Of a DNA stretch of 64,000 bases, positions 1 to 12,389 are shown in pieces. The translations under genes and the position numbers were made by a program. The stretch spans positions 2,976,001 through 3,040,000 of the forward strand of contig JANTQA010000032.1 in NCBI GenBank assembly GCA_027625915.1. Direction: 5' to 3'. Each line of letters opens with the position of its first letter. Position 1 is the stretch's first letter. This stretch comes from Anaeramoeba flamelloides (taxonomy: Eukaryota; Metamonada; Anaeramoebidae). The notes below the pieces were generated by a model. That model made no database searches, was not told where the DNA came from, and was given only the letters and a program-made list of their open reading frames with translations.

Positions 1-493
1 AATCAATTCTTGAAGAAATACCAAATTATTACAATTTACTGATTTAAATGTTAATAATTGTTTATAAATTACAATACCCACAAAAAAAAAAATAAATAAT
101 TAATTCTCAATACCAATAAATTATCAATGTGTTAAAAATTTTGGAAAGAAAAAAAAACAAAAAAAAAAAAGCATTGACAAATTTATTTAAATTCTATTAG
201 GAATATTGATTGATCAAATGGTTAGATACCAAAAAATAATTTTATTTGAGTTCTTCTATTTGAAAAAAAAAAAACAACTTCAATAAAATGACAACTTTTC
301 GAAGAAAAAATTGATCCGACGAAACAAGTTATGTTATTCATAAAAAAGAAATGAAAACAAAAAATTAAAAGATAAAAAAAATGATTTTCAGATATTTTTC
401 AAAAATCAAAATTATTCTCAATTAGTATTATATTATATGATTATGATTCTTTGACTGTTTTTGTTGTGTTAAAAAAATTGAATTTTAGTTTAT
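1..493 (+). repeat. Dispersed repeat family A, copy 1 (cut by window edge)
   Basis: This non-coding block recurs at about 13105-13605 and 30000-30475 in this orientation, and at 17337-18027, 41643-42183 and 43200-44118 inverted. Shared landmarks are a 'tctattaggaatattgat' stretch, then 'tttgagttcttctattt', and a terminus resembling 'gaattttagtttat'. The far end lies outside the window. No reading frame is conserved between copies. Confidence 0.75.
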
Positions 494-2086
494 TTTGATT
501 GTACTCATGTAATTGTGTTGATAATAATTTATTAATTAAGGTTGAGGGTTATAGGAAAATATAAATTGAAAAAAATATGTCTTTTTTGATTTTTATACTA
601 TTTTAGTTGTTTTTTGTAATGCTTAATTTTTGAAAATGTGTTCAAAGTTAACACTTTTAAACTACTAGATATGTTTAACTCTTTTTTTTTATTCCAGGTT
701 TTCTTAGAAGATGATAAAAATCTTTTTTTTTTATTTTTTGTTTTTGATTAGTATTTTTTTTTTAACCTTCATTTATTCCTGTTATTCGATTTAATAAAGT
801 TCGAACAAGACTTTTATTTTCGATAATTAAATATTACTGATAAATTCAAATAAATATCTGTTAATTTTAACTTCTTATTCCATTTTAGAAATTTTTTTAC
901 ACTAACTTTGAGTTAAGCATCTCTTGGTTGAAATGTGTAGTAACTTCTAAATCGGTTTGATTTGAAAAGGGGATTTTTCTCTTATGTTGTTTTAAAAGTT
1001 GAGTTAATTGATTTCTAAAATGGATATTGAATAAAAAATTACTTATATTTATTTGAATTTTCAGGATAATTCATATCGGGTTTGTTGATTACGGTGCTTT
1101 AACTTATTTAAAAATCATTGTTGATCATAAATTCAAAAAATCAAATTTGTTCAATTGTGTTTGTTTTTTTTTCATAAAAGAATTATATGTTTTTGGAAAT
1201 ATAGTTTATTATTACAAGAAAACTTTGAGAAAATGTTTTGTAAATTTTGATTTTTGTAATTTTTTTTTATCATTAAAGAATATTGTTTCTGAATCTAAAG
1301 AAAATTCTCAACTATTTTTATTATTTTGGTCCTACCCAAAATCAAAAATATCGAATTATTTATTAAATGAATCATTAAAAATAGTTTTGACAATAACATA
1401 AATAATTACCCACTAATTAAAAACTAAAGTAAAGGTTTAATTCATTAATAACTCATTAATGGTTAAAAAATCTCAAAAGAGAAAAAAATTGAATTGCCAA
1501 AAATTTTAAATATATTTTCTCAAAAATCAAATTTTATTAAAGTCTAAGAATGAAAAAACAAAAAGGGGGGGAATTTAAAAAAATGAATTAAAAAAAGAAA
1601 TAAAACTCTTCAAATTTGCAAAAATATATTTAAAGATACATCATGAAGATTATAAACTTGCCAAAATGGTTAATATCAAAGCTATTATGGATGCGTAAAA
1701 ATTGTTGAAAAAATAGTTTACATAACTGTAAATATGTAAAAAAAGGGTTTTTTTTTTTTTTTTCAAATAATTCAAAATATGTTAATTAATAAAATTTAAC
1801 CATTTTTTCCAATAATAAAAACATGTTCCTATTTTTCTTGACTAATAATCACCATCTTTGTTATAATTTTCTCATTTATTTAAATAAAAAATTGTGTGTT
1901 CAATAATTTTTATAATCGTTTTCCAATTGAAAAAAAAAAAAAAAATAGAAAATGATAGATGATGTTTTCAAAGAACAACAAAGTAATAAATAATAAAGAT
2001 AAACACAATACAAAAGGAAACCAATTTTTTAACAAAAAAAAAAAAAAAAAAGAAATCGTTGTTATTTATTTTTTATTAATAATTTT
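494..2086. other. Gene-free AT-rich DNA
   Basis: I see no gene here. A reading frame of 84 codons at 1147-1401 is Phe- and Asn-rich, has no recognisable motif and is what chance gives at this base composition. Long A or T runs occur around 1748-1763, 1930-1945 and 2033-2050. Confidence 0.5.
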
Positions 2087-4867
2087 TCAATTAAATAATA
2101 TTTTTTTATTTTTTTTTTTTTTTTTCTTTCTAGATTTTGGTATATAACCCATTTTTTTTTTATAATCAATAAATTCGGATTGGGTAAGGTTATCTGGTGC
2201 CCAATAAAATGAAGATGTTCTAATTCTTAATTTGTGTTGTTTTTTTTGGAATATTACTTGTAAATTGCAAGTTTCAATTTGTGGGAAAATATTGTCTGGA
2301 TCGATTGTAAGTTGATCTGCCAAGTTGGTATTTAATTGTTCTTCTAAGGCCCAATCTGGTACAAGATCTCCTTTCTTCGGGAACTCTGGGTTTCTGAAAT
2401 GTGATTTTGGGTTTAATTCGTTTTCTGAATCAGAAAAATTAATTTCTTGATGTTTAGAAGAAGAATCATACCCAGAATCAGAATCGTTTTCCGAATAGGT
2501 GCCAGAATCAGTACCAGTGTATGAACTAGAGTAAGTCCCTGAAGATGTATCTGAGCAAGTGTCAGAGTGGCTACTATTTGAAGAGTTGGAAGCTGAACTG
2601 GAATTTGATTCTGAGTCATTATTATTAGATTTATAATTGTGATGATAAAATGGTGTTTCATCTTCTTTATTATTATCAAAATATTGGTTATTTGATCCAA
2701 ATTCATCAAAGTTTTTTTTTTCGTCACCAGCCTCATACACTTCCCCATTTTTGCGCCCACTGACACACTCACTGCCGCTATGGCTGTCACTATCGCTGTA
2801 TTCTATAAAAAGTGGGCTGGCTTTCATTTGTTCAAAATTTAATTCATTTTTAAGTGGTGTTTGTAAAAATTGATTTTCATTCTGGCATTTTTCAATTTGA
2901 ATTGGTGTTAATTGATAATTTACAAAGGGTGATATGTTCATTAAATTTTGTTCTTTCGATGATCTTATAGACTTTCCATATGGGATTTTTGGTGTAAAAT
3001 TATTTGGATTCATGCTGTTAGGTAAAGGCGAGTCAATAATTTCAATCAGCATTTTGTTCTGGCTATTTAAAACATCATTATCATCATCTTCATTAAAATT
3101 GATCTTGCTTCTTGAAGCCTTGTTTTTAAGATAATTTCTTGGCTTATGTTTAATCAGGGGAGTTGTCCTTTCAGGTGTTTCTAAAACCATTAAAAAATCA
3201 TTATCGTTGCTGGAGTTGTTGCTGTCGTTTCCATTATTATTATCGGTTCGATTTTCTTTCATATTTAGGTCTTGGTTTAATTTCATGAAATTATTCTTCG
3301 AATTGTTAGGTGTGCATGGAATTTTAAAATCAAAATTTTTATGCCTATTTTGAGCGCCAAAGGGTTGCAAAGTATTTACCTTGTAGCGGCTCTGTTTATT
3401 TTCCTTCTTGCCCAATACTCTTCGTTTTTTAGAGAGGGTCGTGTTTTGGTTCTGGGGGTTCGTATTAGATTTAGAATTGTTGTCTTTTGGCGCGTGTTTT
3501 TTTTTATTTTGAAATCTTCTTTTCCTTTGGTTTTTTTGATTTGAAGGTGAAAAGGGTTGTAAATCAAATCTGTTTTTTTCTGATGGGCTGTTTGGTAATT
3601 TCAAAGACAAATTTGGACTCTTGTTGATTCTACGCGTGCCTTTCGTTTTCTTTTTCTTTTTCTTTTTCTTTTTCTTTGTTATACTTTTTTCTTTTTGCGG
3701 TTGTTGTTTCATTTTGGGTTTTTGTTTGAGTTGGCTTAATCGTTTGTTGACTTCTTTTGTGTTTTCTTCTTCGAGGTTTTTAAATTTGGAAAATTTTTCA
3801 ACTTTGGATCTTTCTTTTTTATCCAATTTTTTTTTAGCTTGATGGTTTTGCCCGTAGTTTTGCTTTTGTTGAGATTTTTTTCCTTTTTTTTGTTTTTGTT
3901 TTTGTTTTTGTTTTTGCTTTTGCTTTTGCTTTGCTTTATATTTAGATTTGGTTTTTTTAATAGGTTTCTGATCAAAAAATGTTTCCTTTTCAATTAATGA
4001 TCTTTCATTGCGAAGGATCTGTAAGTGTTTTAATTCTTTTTTTTGAAGTCTTTTAATTTCTTCAAATTCTCTTTGACAAAACTCAACAATTTTTTTTCTT
4101 TTCTTTAATTTTGGTGTCGAAAAATTCTTGTTTGGCTTTTCTCGATTGTGTTTTTTTTTCGAATTCAGCAGATCCCCATTATAGGTCTCTTGCGCCTTAA
4201 AGACTTTTTTTTTCGCAGACGAAGGCGAAAAACAATTTTTATGGTGTAAACTGTATTTCGGTTTGTTATTCTGAGAAAAGTTGTGTTGGCTCTTCATCTT
4301 TTTTAGATTACGTTTCTTGTTCTTTTTTTGGATCTTATTCTTTATTTCCTCAATATCAGTTTCTTCAAACATGTTTGAGTCAAACAATTCTAATTGTTTT
4401 TTTGGTTTTTTCTTCTTGATGAGATTTTTTGGCTTTTTCCAAGCCATATTGTCAATTTTTTTTTTTGAATTGCAAACCATGTTTTGTTCTGATTTTGTTC
4501 TGGGTGTCAAAACACCCAAGTTTTTACGAAAAGAAATTTCTTCTTTTTGATTTTGTTTTTGATTTTGTTTTTTCCGCATTCTTTTGTTGATTTGTGGATT
4601 TTGGTTTATAACTCCACATCTTTTCTTTCCTTTTTGGATTTCTACTTCATGTTCGTACCTTAGTCTTGATGTTGTTATTTTTAATTTGGATTTTTTTGGA
4701 GTTGGACTTACAGACGGCGCTGGAATATTGATGTTCTTGTTTTGTGCTTTGCCAAATCCGTAATGCTGAAGAAGACTTTTTTTGGTACATTCGTTTTGTT
4801 GTGATTTGGAATTGTAAGACACTTGTTTAGAATGGCTGTGAAAGCGTGGCCGATAATTTGGATTCAA
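2087..4867 (-). CDS. INCENP: INCENP homologue (chromosomal passenger complex scaffold)
   Basis: A single exon of 926 residues. The C-terminus matches the IN-box that binds and activates Aurora B kinase. Around residues 835-895 there is a PDWA motif, then DPDNIFP, a Leu-Ile-Phe segment, and RTSS followed by FYWAPDNL. The Thr-Ser-Ser at residues 884-886 is in the place of the family's Aurora-phosphorylated TSS motif. The IN-box is near the C-terminus, as in the family. The remainder is highly charged low-complexity sequence: Lys/Gln repeats near residues 311-327, Lys-rich tracts in the first 520 residues, and a Ser/Asp/Asn-rich block near 750-806. A clear single alpha helix and the N-terminal Borealin/Survivin-binding helix cannot be seen with confidence. 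The first Met of the open frame is taken as the start. The protein ends in a Lys-rich tail after the IN-box. I infer a role at centromeres and the spindle midzone. Confidence 0.86.
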   Translation of the reverse strand: MNPNYRPRFHSHSKQVSYNSKSQQNECTKKSLLQHYGFGKAQNKNINIPAPSVSPTPKKSKLKITTSRLRYEHEVEIQKGKKRCGVINQNPQINKRMRKKQNQKQNQKEEISFRKNLGVLTPRTKSEQNMVCNSKKKIDNMAWKKPKNLIKKKKPKKQLELFDSNMFEETDIEEIKNKIQKKNKKRNLKKMKSQHNFSQNNKPKYSLHHKNCFSPSSAKKKVFKAQETYNGDLLNSKKKHNREKPNKNFSTPKLKKRKKIVEFCQREFEEIKRLQKKELKHLQILRNERSLIEKETFFDQKPIKKTKSKYKAKQKQKQKQKQKQKQKKGKKSQQKQNYGQNHQAKKKLDKKERSKVEKFSKFKNLEEENTKEVNKRLSQLKQKPKMKQQPQKEKSITKKKKKKKKKKTKGTRRINKSPNLSLKLPNSPSEKNRFDLQPFSPSNQKNQRKRRFQNKKKHAPKDNNSKSNTNPQNQNTTLSKKRRVLGKKENKQSRYKVNTLQPFGAQNRHKNFDFKIPCTPNNSKNNFMKLNQDLNMKENRTDNNNGNDSNNSSNDNDFLMVLETPERTTPLIKHKPRNYLKNKASRSKINFNEDDDNDVLNSQNKMLIEIIDSPLPNSMNPNNFTPKIPYGKSIRSSKEQNLMNISPFVNYQLTPIQIEKCQNENQFLQTPLKNELNFEQMKASPLFIEYSDSDSHSGSECVSGRKNGEVYEAGDEKKNFDEFGSNNQYFDNNKEDETPFYHHNYKSNNNDSESNSSSASNSSNSSHSDTCSDTSSGTYSSSYTGTDSGTYSENDSDSGYDSSSKHQEINFSDSENELNPKSHFRNPEFPKKGDLVPDWALEEQLNTNLADQLTIDPDNIFPQIETCNLQVIFQKKQHKLRIRTSSFYWAPDNLTQSEFIDYKKKMGYIPKSRKKKKKKNKKILFN

Positions 4868-6950
4868 GTTTTCTTTAAAAGACTATGTTAATAAGATGAT
4901 AAAATAATGAAAAATAAATATTTCATAAAACTGTTAAAATTAGATTTTTTTTTTTTCATTTTTTGACTCAAAGTTTATTTGGTATAAAATCAATTTTTAC
5001 GTTTTCAAAAGGATTAATAGTTTTTGTTTTGAGTTGGAAAAATGATGTGGTGTTTGAAAAGATATTAAAATTTGACATTGAATTTGGGTTCTATTTTTTT
5101 TTCAAATGAAAACAAAAAATAAATCAATTCAAGAAAATGAAAAAAAAATGAAATTTTATTTTTATGTCCAAATACAATTCTTGATCTTTTGAAGAGTTGC
5201 ATCAATGGGTTTATTTCGTGTTTAATTTGAATTGAATCTCAAATTTTCATGATTTAGTTGTCAAAAATATTTACCGTTGATTATTTTATTTCAATTCACT
5301 TTTTGAATGAAAGATTTGATTTTAAAGGTTTTAATTCTCTGAAGACTTCCATTATTTTCTCTTATAACCGTTAATATTAATAAAAAAATTTGAATATTTT
5401 TTCAAAGAAAATTGATTGTTTTTTGATGTTTCCAATATCAAGCTTTTTAATTTTGGTTTAAAGTTCTATATTCTTCTAGTGGGTAGTGTGTTAGTTGTTT
5501 CAAGAAAGCCTGAAGAAATAAAGTGATGATTTTATTTTTGAATTGTTTTTGAGAGTTTTTCCTTTTATATTCTAATATCTTGAAATTTTGGGGAATTCAA
5601 TTTTAATCAATATTTTATTTTGTTCTGTTACTTGCTGTGCCTCTTATTATTTGTTCTACTATTTGTTGAATAATAAATTGATAAAAATTTCATTCAATTT
5701 TGTATAGTTATTTTTTCAAGTCTCAACATTTCAAATTTTAAAACATAAAACAAGTACAAATTATTCATTTACCTTTAGAATTAGAAACTTTGAAGAATTG
5801 ATTTAATTATTTGTTAGTTTTTTTTCTGGAAAGCTGAATGAAAAATTTGATCGATTTATTTTACATAAAATACCACATGTAAAATAATTTTAGAAAATCC
5901 AAAAATCCATGTTAGAGAATATTTTTGTACAGTTTTTTAAATAATCAGTTTTGACGAAGTTTCAGTATGTTTTTTTGAAACTTATGTCTTTTATTTTTTG
6001 TAAATAACTGTTGTTTTTTTTTAAAATGTTTTTTATTTTTTCATTGACTGTGATTTTTGGTTTTTATTTTGTTGTTTAATAAAAAATATAGTTCAGTTTA
6101 ACTCTACTTTCAAACCAAACAATATTTACAAGGATCATATAACCCAAGTATTTTTCTACAACCTTCAAGACCAATGTCCTGATAAATGAGATCTAATTCA
6201 ACCAAATTTAAACAAAACAAGACCAAAATTCACAACAAACAAATCTTTCAATTTGAATAAAGACAAAAATAAACAGTAAAAAGGATAAAAAGAGTTTCTT
6301 AAAAACTTTTTGCTGGTATCTCCACATGTTGCCAAAATGAGATCTTAATTTTTCAAAGTTGTTTTGAAATCAAAATAAAACCAAAATTTCATTTCATTTT
6401 TCTTTTTTCCTTTAGTTAATTGTCTTCAAATCATTTATTCGTATTGGGTGTCTTTATTTATTTGTTTGGCTCTTTTTTTTATGTCTATACTCGATGAGAT
6501 ACGAATCCTTAATGAATCAATATTTCAGATTGAATCAAAAGTTAATTATCCAATATTTTATCTGATTAATTCGAAAAGAATATGCCCAATGACCAAATTA
6601 TTTAAAAATCAATCATTTTTCAGCCATTTTAATAAAGAGAGAAAATTAAATCTCTTATAAGATCAATTTTCAATGATTATAAGAAGATCTTTCAATTTTT
6701 CTTTCAAAATGGAAGAAATAATATATTCCAAAACTTTGAGAAAAATTTCTTTTTTGACTTCAGACAATGACAGTAAACTTGTAAAGATATACCCCCTTTT
6801 TAAAAAATAAACACACTCTTGAAATCCTTTCATTTCAACAATAGGTAAAAAAAGAAAACAACTGTGAAAAATTGAAAAACAACAGTTAAAAACATATTTT
6901 TGAAAAAACCCCAGTAAAAGTGTTTAAAAAAAATATTCAAGAAAGTCAAC
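4868..6950. other. Gene-free AT-rich DNA
   Basis: This is the upstream side of the INCENP gene. No exon with recognisable protein similarity is visible on either strand. A 70-codon frame at 6448-6660 has no motif and is not supported as a gene. Confidence 0.5.
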
Positions 6951-6959
6951 ACGGATTAT

Positions 6960-7520
6960 TGAATATACTGTAGAGACAAAACCAAAATATCCACAATCGA
7001 ACATAAAAAAAAGAAACCACATTCTGGATCTTTTTTCTCTTGTACTGTTGCCTAATTAACACCTGTAAAAAAGTTTAATCAGTGTATCAAAATTAAAAAG
7101 GGGTTTTCTTTTTTATAGAAGACCTATACATTAGTCAATCAAAAAAACCAACAATAAGTCATAATTAATTATGAGTTTGGCTACTTAAAGTTCTAGTATT
7201 TATAAGAAATTCTAAAAATAAGGATCAAAGCTAGAAAAATTTTACTCAAAAAATAGAGTAAATTAATTTAAGAAAATTTTATCTTAAAAATAACAAATTT
7301 CTTCAAAAAAATTGAGAATATTAACAAAAAAAAATCAACAAATTGCCTTCATAATTTAAAATTTACTAAATAGATCAACGCTTTGACTTTCAAAATCGAT
7401 TTTTACTTAGGTATACTATTGGTTTGTGGATTAGAAATTACACCCGAAATAAAATGAAAAAAAAAAAAAAAAACATAAATTATATTCTTTGGGCACGCTT
7501 TATTATGTTAACTGCAGTCG
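6960..7520 (+). repeat. Dispersed repeat family C, copy 1
   Basis: A non-coding block sharing an ordered set of words with 7880-8460 and 14985-15430, and inverted with 8936-9790, 23496-23975 and 40555-40880. The core runs from 'cctatacattagtcaatc' through 'aaagttctagtatt' to 'aaggatcaaag', and ends near 'cacgctttatta'. Boundaries are approximate. Confidence 0.65.
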
Positions 7521-7879
7521 AAAATTCAATATTCTAAAATTGGTATTCCACCCTAAAACCCAAAAATACACTTTAATATTATTGCTTCTTTTCTTTTTAG
7601 TAAATTTTTGGGCCTTAAGCTTCAATAAAAAAAAATTATTCTGATGAATGTAAAGAAAATTATAAAATTAGTTATTCTATCAAATATTCTATCAATAGCA
7701 GTTTTTTTAAAAAGAAAATTTATAGGTTTGAAAAAAAGGAAACTGAACTAAAAATATTTTGGAATCTTTTAGAATTTATCAGTATCTATATCCATTCCAA
7801 GATTTGAAACACTTGAACAGCCTTGGGAATAATTTTGAAAATAAGAGACTCTCCCATTTATACACCTTTTCCAAATATT

Positions 7880-8460
7880 AGACAAAAAAGAATCACACTG
7901 TCTTTAAATTAAAACACAACCAAAACTAAAAAAGTAAAAGGAAAACCACCTCTAGTATTATCAAAATAATGCTTAGATAAATGTTTAAACTATGATTATA
8001 AAGAAAAAGTCTATTTATTTTTTTAGAAAACATCTACATAATAGATCAAAGTAACCAACTATAAATCATAAGCAAATATTGCATTGATTTCATAAAGTTC
8101 TATTATTAAAAAAGAAATTCTAAAAATAAAGGATCAAATTGGGGGAGTTTTTTTTATCAAACATTTATTACTTTTTATCATTTTTTACATAAAAAAAAAT
8201 TTAGAAAAAATTGATAAAAATTGAAAAAATTATAAATTGTTTTCAACAAATTGGAAAACAAATCCAAAGCATAATTGAAATTTTACTGAAAAAAACATGG
8301 GATTTACCCCCAAAATTGATTTTTACTTCCGAAAACGATTGTTGGGCTGCGAATTCGATTTTCCTTTGCAACAGGGGGAAATGAAAGTATATGGTATATT
8401 TTGAAACACATATTATAGTTTTAGACACCTAACTTTTTTGATCACTTTATCTTATGTGTT
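7880..8460 (+). repeat. Dispersed repeat family C, copy 2
   Basis: It shares the family C core ('aaagttctattatt', then 'aaaggatcaaatt') with the copy about 900 bp upstream, and ends near 'ttttttgatcactttatc'. Similarity is obvious by eye but broken by many small indels. No coding capacity. Confidence 0.6.
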
Positions 8461-8935
8461 ATTTTTTTTTATCCCGGGTATAGAAAAGGTGTTAGGGGGG
8501 TCGCCATATTCAGGAAATATTTTCAACAACTGTTTGTGTTTTTTGTCTATATTGGGTATTTTTCTAGGGGTGTAATATAAAAAAAATTCTAATAACTTCT
8601 TTTTTATGTTTTTTTTTTTGATATAATTTCTGTAAGAGATACATGTTTAAACTTAATTTTTGACAAAAAAAAGAAATAAATCACTAGATTTAGATAATTT
8701 TTATTTCTTCTGCTTAAAATCCAACCCATTTTTTAAAAAAATCTTGTCTAAATAATAAAAAAAATAATATACAAAATTTTTTCAATTATATGCTACCTAA
8801 CTAATATATATATATAATTCTTAATTTCTTTGGGGGGCTTCAAGTCCAAATACAAAAAAAAAAAAATTAATTAACCAAAAAATGAAGAAAGCTATGTTTG
8901 GGGATTATGTAGCAAAAATTATTCTGTCGAGCTAC

Positions 8936-9790
8936 AGTGATCAAAAATACCCAGGTTCAGAGTTCATGTACCTTATTTCATTTAAAACCCTTTCTTGTTT
9001 TTACTTCTTATTCGATACAACAATTAATTCAGTACCCAATAGCATAACTAAGTTCAAATTAATTTTGTAGTAAATTAGTTTATCTTTTGAGTTATTCTTA
9101 AATTTGGAATTTATTATGTTAACAATATTCGAAATTGTTAGTAAAAATAGATGTAAATTATTTTTAATATAACTGTGAGAAATGAATAATTAAAGAAAAT
9201 TTTATCAAAATAAAAAAAGAGAATAAAAAAAATAATTTGTTTATTAGCATAAAATTTGAGAAATATCTTTTCCATTAACCAATCAAAAACTGTTCAATAT
9301 CGTTTGCTTTTCTTAATTTTTGACCGTATTTTTAAAACCAATGAATTTTTTCTAATAAAATCGAAAACATCATGATTATTGCAGCTAACCTATCCAGAAT
9401 TTAAAAGAATTGAGTTAAATCTTTGATTTTTCGGGTTTATTTGGATTTATGAAAAGGCTTGGTACCAGATGGCACTTTGCGATATAACCCCAGAATCCAC
9501 AAGTAATTTAGAAGTAATTTATAGTATTTTTTTTATTTTTTTTTGATGAAAAAAATTTATTATAATTTACCTTATTGTTTAAGAATTATTTTCAAATTTG
9601 ACCTTCATTTTGAGAATTTCTTTTTTAATAATAAAAATTTTCAGAAATCAATACAATATTTACTTATGATTTATTGTCGGACTTCCTTGATCGGTCAACG
9701 CATAGGTCTTCAATAAAAATGAAATACAAAAGTTTATTTTGAAACATGTCTGGAATTTTTCTACAGGTGTCATTTTTGTAATATTATATA
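8936..9790 (-). repeat. Dispersed repeat family C, copy 3 (inverted, diverged)
   Basis: It begins 'tacagtgatcaaaaatac', close to the start of the 23496 copy, and contains the shared segment 'actaagttcaaattaattt'. It is longer and more decayed than the other copies. A family E-like fragment ('ccagaatttaaaagaattga') lies inside it near 9394, so an insertion may explain the extra length. Confidence 0.5.
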
Positions 9791-11544
9791 GAAAAATTAC
9801 AAAATATTCACCTCTATATTTTCTCAATAGTGCTTCTTAAATATTGTAATAATATTAATATGTTTACTATTCTGAGATTTTAAAAAGTAATTCCAAAAAA
9901 AATTTAAAATAATAATAATTTTAAATTTCTATATATTGTAAAAAATCTAATAATGTATTTAATATTGAAAAAACTATGTCCTGAAAACTTTTCAGGAAAG
10001 AATTTATAATTATTCATGTTTGGAAAATTGTTTTGTAATTACTTAATAATTTTATTTTTTTAAAGAACCAAACTTTGAAAATTATAATTACACATTCACT
10101 ACAATGGCAGTTAATCAAATTACACTTGTTCAAAATAATATTAAACCAACCAAAAAACAAGAATAAAAAAACATCATTGACCAAATCCATAATACTGATA
10201 AATTCAGATTTATGTAATTAAATTTTGAGTTCAATTTCACATTTTTGTAATCTTATACACCACTTTTAAAACAATACAATAAAAAGTATATTTTGAAGGA
10301 CAAACTAATTTTATTAAGTTTGTTAACATTTAAGCTAATAGAATACTGAATTCAAAATGTTATAAAAAATTTGAAAAAGGAAAATGAACACAAAATTTTC
10401 AGATATTTATTTGATTTTATCAATAAACATCTATTAATTCTTAATTTTTTTCTTTTTATAAGTGATCATTCTGAAATTATCAAACAATTAAATGAGTGTT
10501 CTCTCGATGTCCCACTTTAATGAACTTTTGGTCCATTTTTTACTGAGATTATAAATAATTTGTTTTGTATATAAAAAGTATTTGATTTCAAGTAATGCAA
10601 TTACACAACAATTTTCCTAATATAAACAATTAAAAATCTTTTAATTGAATTACAATCACTTTTGGGATTTTTTTCAAGACCCTAATTCAATAATATTTAA
10701 AAGAGATATTTAAGGGTTTTTTGAACTACCATGAGCTGGTAACCTTTATTCTCAATTACACCACATTTAATTATTGTACAATCGATGATTACGTTAATCC
10801 CTTAAGAAAAGAAACAATTGTTTTGCTTTTTGAAACACAATATCTTTTTACTTTTTTTCATAAGGAAAAATCTCAATCAATTCGATCAGGAGGAAAAATT
10901 GTATTGATTCCAGTTTAGTTAGTGTATAATTTAAGTCTGGCCTACTCAAAATTAGGTTGATTGTAATTTAAAATAAACAGATTCTTTATCTTCAAATATG
11001 TCTGTTTTTTGAGCCTAAATAAGTTGATCTAAAATAATACACAAATAATAAAAGATTTAAACTTGTCATCATCTTTAAAGTGTTCAAGTAAATTTTGGAT
11101 TCTAAGTAAGTAGTTATTGTAAAAAATGGTCACAAAAGGGGAACTTTAATTATTATGTGTTTAGGTGGCTGAATTAAAGACATTCTAAAACCAGTCAATC
11201 TTACAAAAAAATTTTAAGCTATCGCGTTAGTTTTTTATTAAATAACCAAAAAAAAGAACTTTAAAAATTGTTTGAAAACCTTCTGTTTAAAGTCCTTTTG
11301 TCAATTTCTGAATTAGAAAAAAAATGTGAAAAGTAAAAAATAAATTATTTTGAAAAGAACTAATTCTGGTAAATTTTCAACCAAACATTGAAAAATTTTC
11401 AAAAATCGAACTCAGACTCCTTCTACAAATACAAAAAACAAATTTATTTTTAATTCATTTGGATCGAACCTTTTAAAAAAACTTTGATTTGGAACAAAAG
11501 TGTTTAGAAAAAGTTTTCATTTTTTATATTTTTAATCTTTTCAA
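9791..11544. other. Gene-free AT-rich DNA upstream of the C2 gene
   Basis: Nothing coding can be supported. A 65-codon frame at 10721-10918 has no motif. A tiny foldback (CCTGAAAA/TTTTCAGG) lies near 9976-9994. Confidence 0.5.
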
Positions 11545-12389
11545 ATGAATAAACTTTACGTACGTGTTGTTGAAGCTAAAGGTCTCAGATCCGCTGATTT
11601 TAATGGAAAAGTTTGTTTTTCTTTGTTAATTTTTTTTAATCCTTTTTTCTTTTTTTGATATTTTGATGCTAAATCGAACTCTAAATGTTTTTTTTTTGTT
11701 TTTTTTTAATTTTTTTAATGAATAGTCTGATCCATTCTGTGTTTTAAGTATTTCTGATAAAGAAGTGTCAGACAAAGTTAAAAAACAAGGAAAATTATTT
11801 ACACCAAAAACAAAAGTAATCAAGAAAACTTTGAACCCAGTCTGGCATGAATCCAAAATGCTTTACGTTGGCCCAGGAAATGAAGAAAAAGATTTCCTTA
11901 GAGTTGTTATTTGGGATTGGGATCGTGTAATTTTTTTTTTATCTTTTTTATTTATCAAAAGGAATTATTTTGTTCTTAGATTTTTCAATCCTTTCCTTTC
12001 CTTTCCTTTCCCTTTATTTTTTTTTTTTTTTTTAACAATTTTTTTTACGAATAGGCATCAAAAAATGATCTTCTTGGAATGGTCAAAATTCCACTATCAA
12101 ACCTTACAAGTGGAAAAGCTGTTGATGCGTAAGAAGATATTTTTTCTTTTCTTTTTTTCTCTTTTTTTTCTCTTTTTTTTCTCTTTCTTTTTGAGAATTT
12201 TTCTCTTTATAATTTTTTCTTCTCAGAAAATTCCTCAATTATTTGAAACCCTTTTCCAACCTTTATTTTGATCAAATTAAAAATAGTTGGTATAATGTTG
12301 AGCCAATGAAAAAAGAAAAAGCTAAAGGAGAACTTCGTTTGATCACTCACTATTGCCCAGTTGGTGTACCATTTTATAACAACTTTTAA
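11545..12389 (+). CDS. Small single-C2-domain protein (four exons)
   Basis: Exons are 11545-11610, 11726-11926, 12055-12128 and 12287-12389, giving 147 residues. Introns are 115, 128 and 158 bp with donors GTTTGT, GTAATT and GTAAGA, and acceptors all AATAG. The protein is essentially one C2 domain. It starts MNKLYVRVVEAKGL, continues with the SDPF motif in exon 2 and the NPVWHE motif, then WDWDRASKNDLLG across the exon 2/3 junction. The five Asp ligands expected for calcium binding are all present: D18, D24, D86, D88 and D94. I therefore infer a calcium-dependent, membrane phospholipid-binding protein. There is no signal peptide, membrane span or second domain, so its partner or cargo is unknown. 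All four exons join in frame, and the hydrophobic pattern runs unbroken across the junctions. Stand-alone C2 proteins of about 130-150 residues are common in amoebae and plants. Confidence 0.9.

Noticed and set aside
2413..2790. A 125-codon minus frame inside the INCENP gene
   Set aside because: It is the out-of-frame shadow of the Ser/Asp-rich repeat segment of INCENP.
10788..10806. A solo family B terminus (ACGTTAATCCCTTAAG)
   Set aside because: Only the last dozen bases resemble the terminus with a mismatch, there is no partner end, and the neighbouring sequence is unlike family B.
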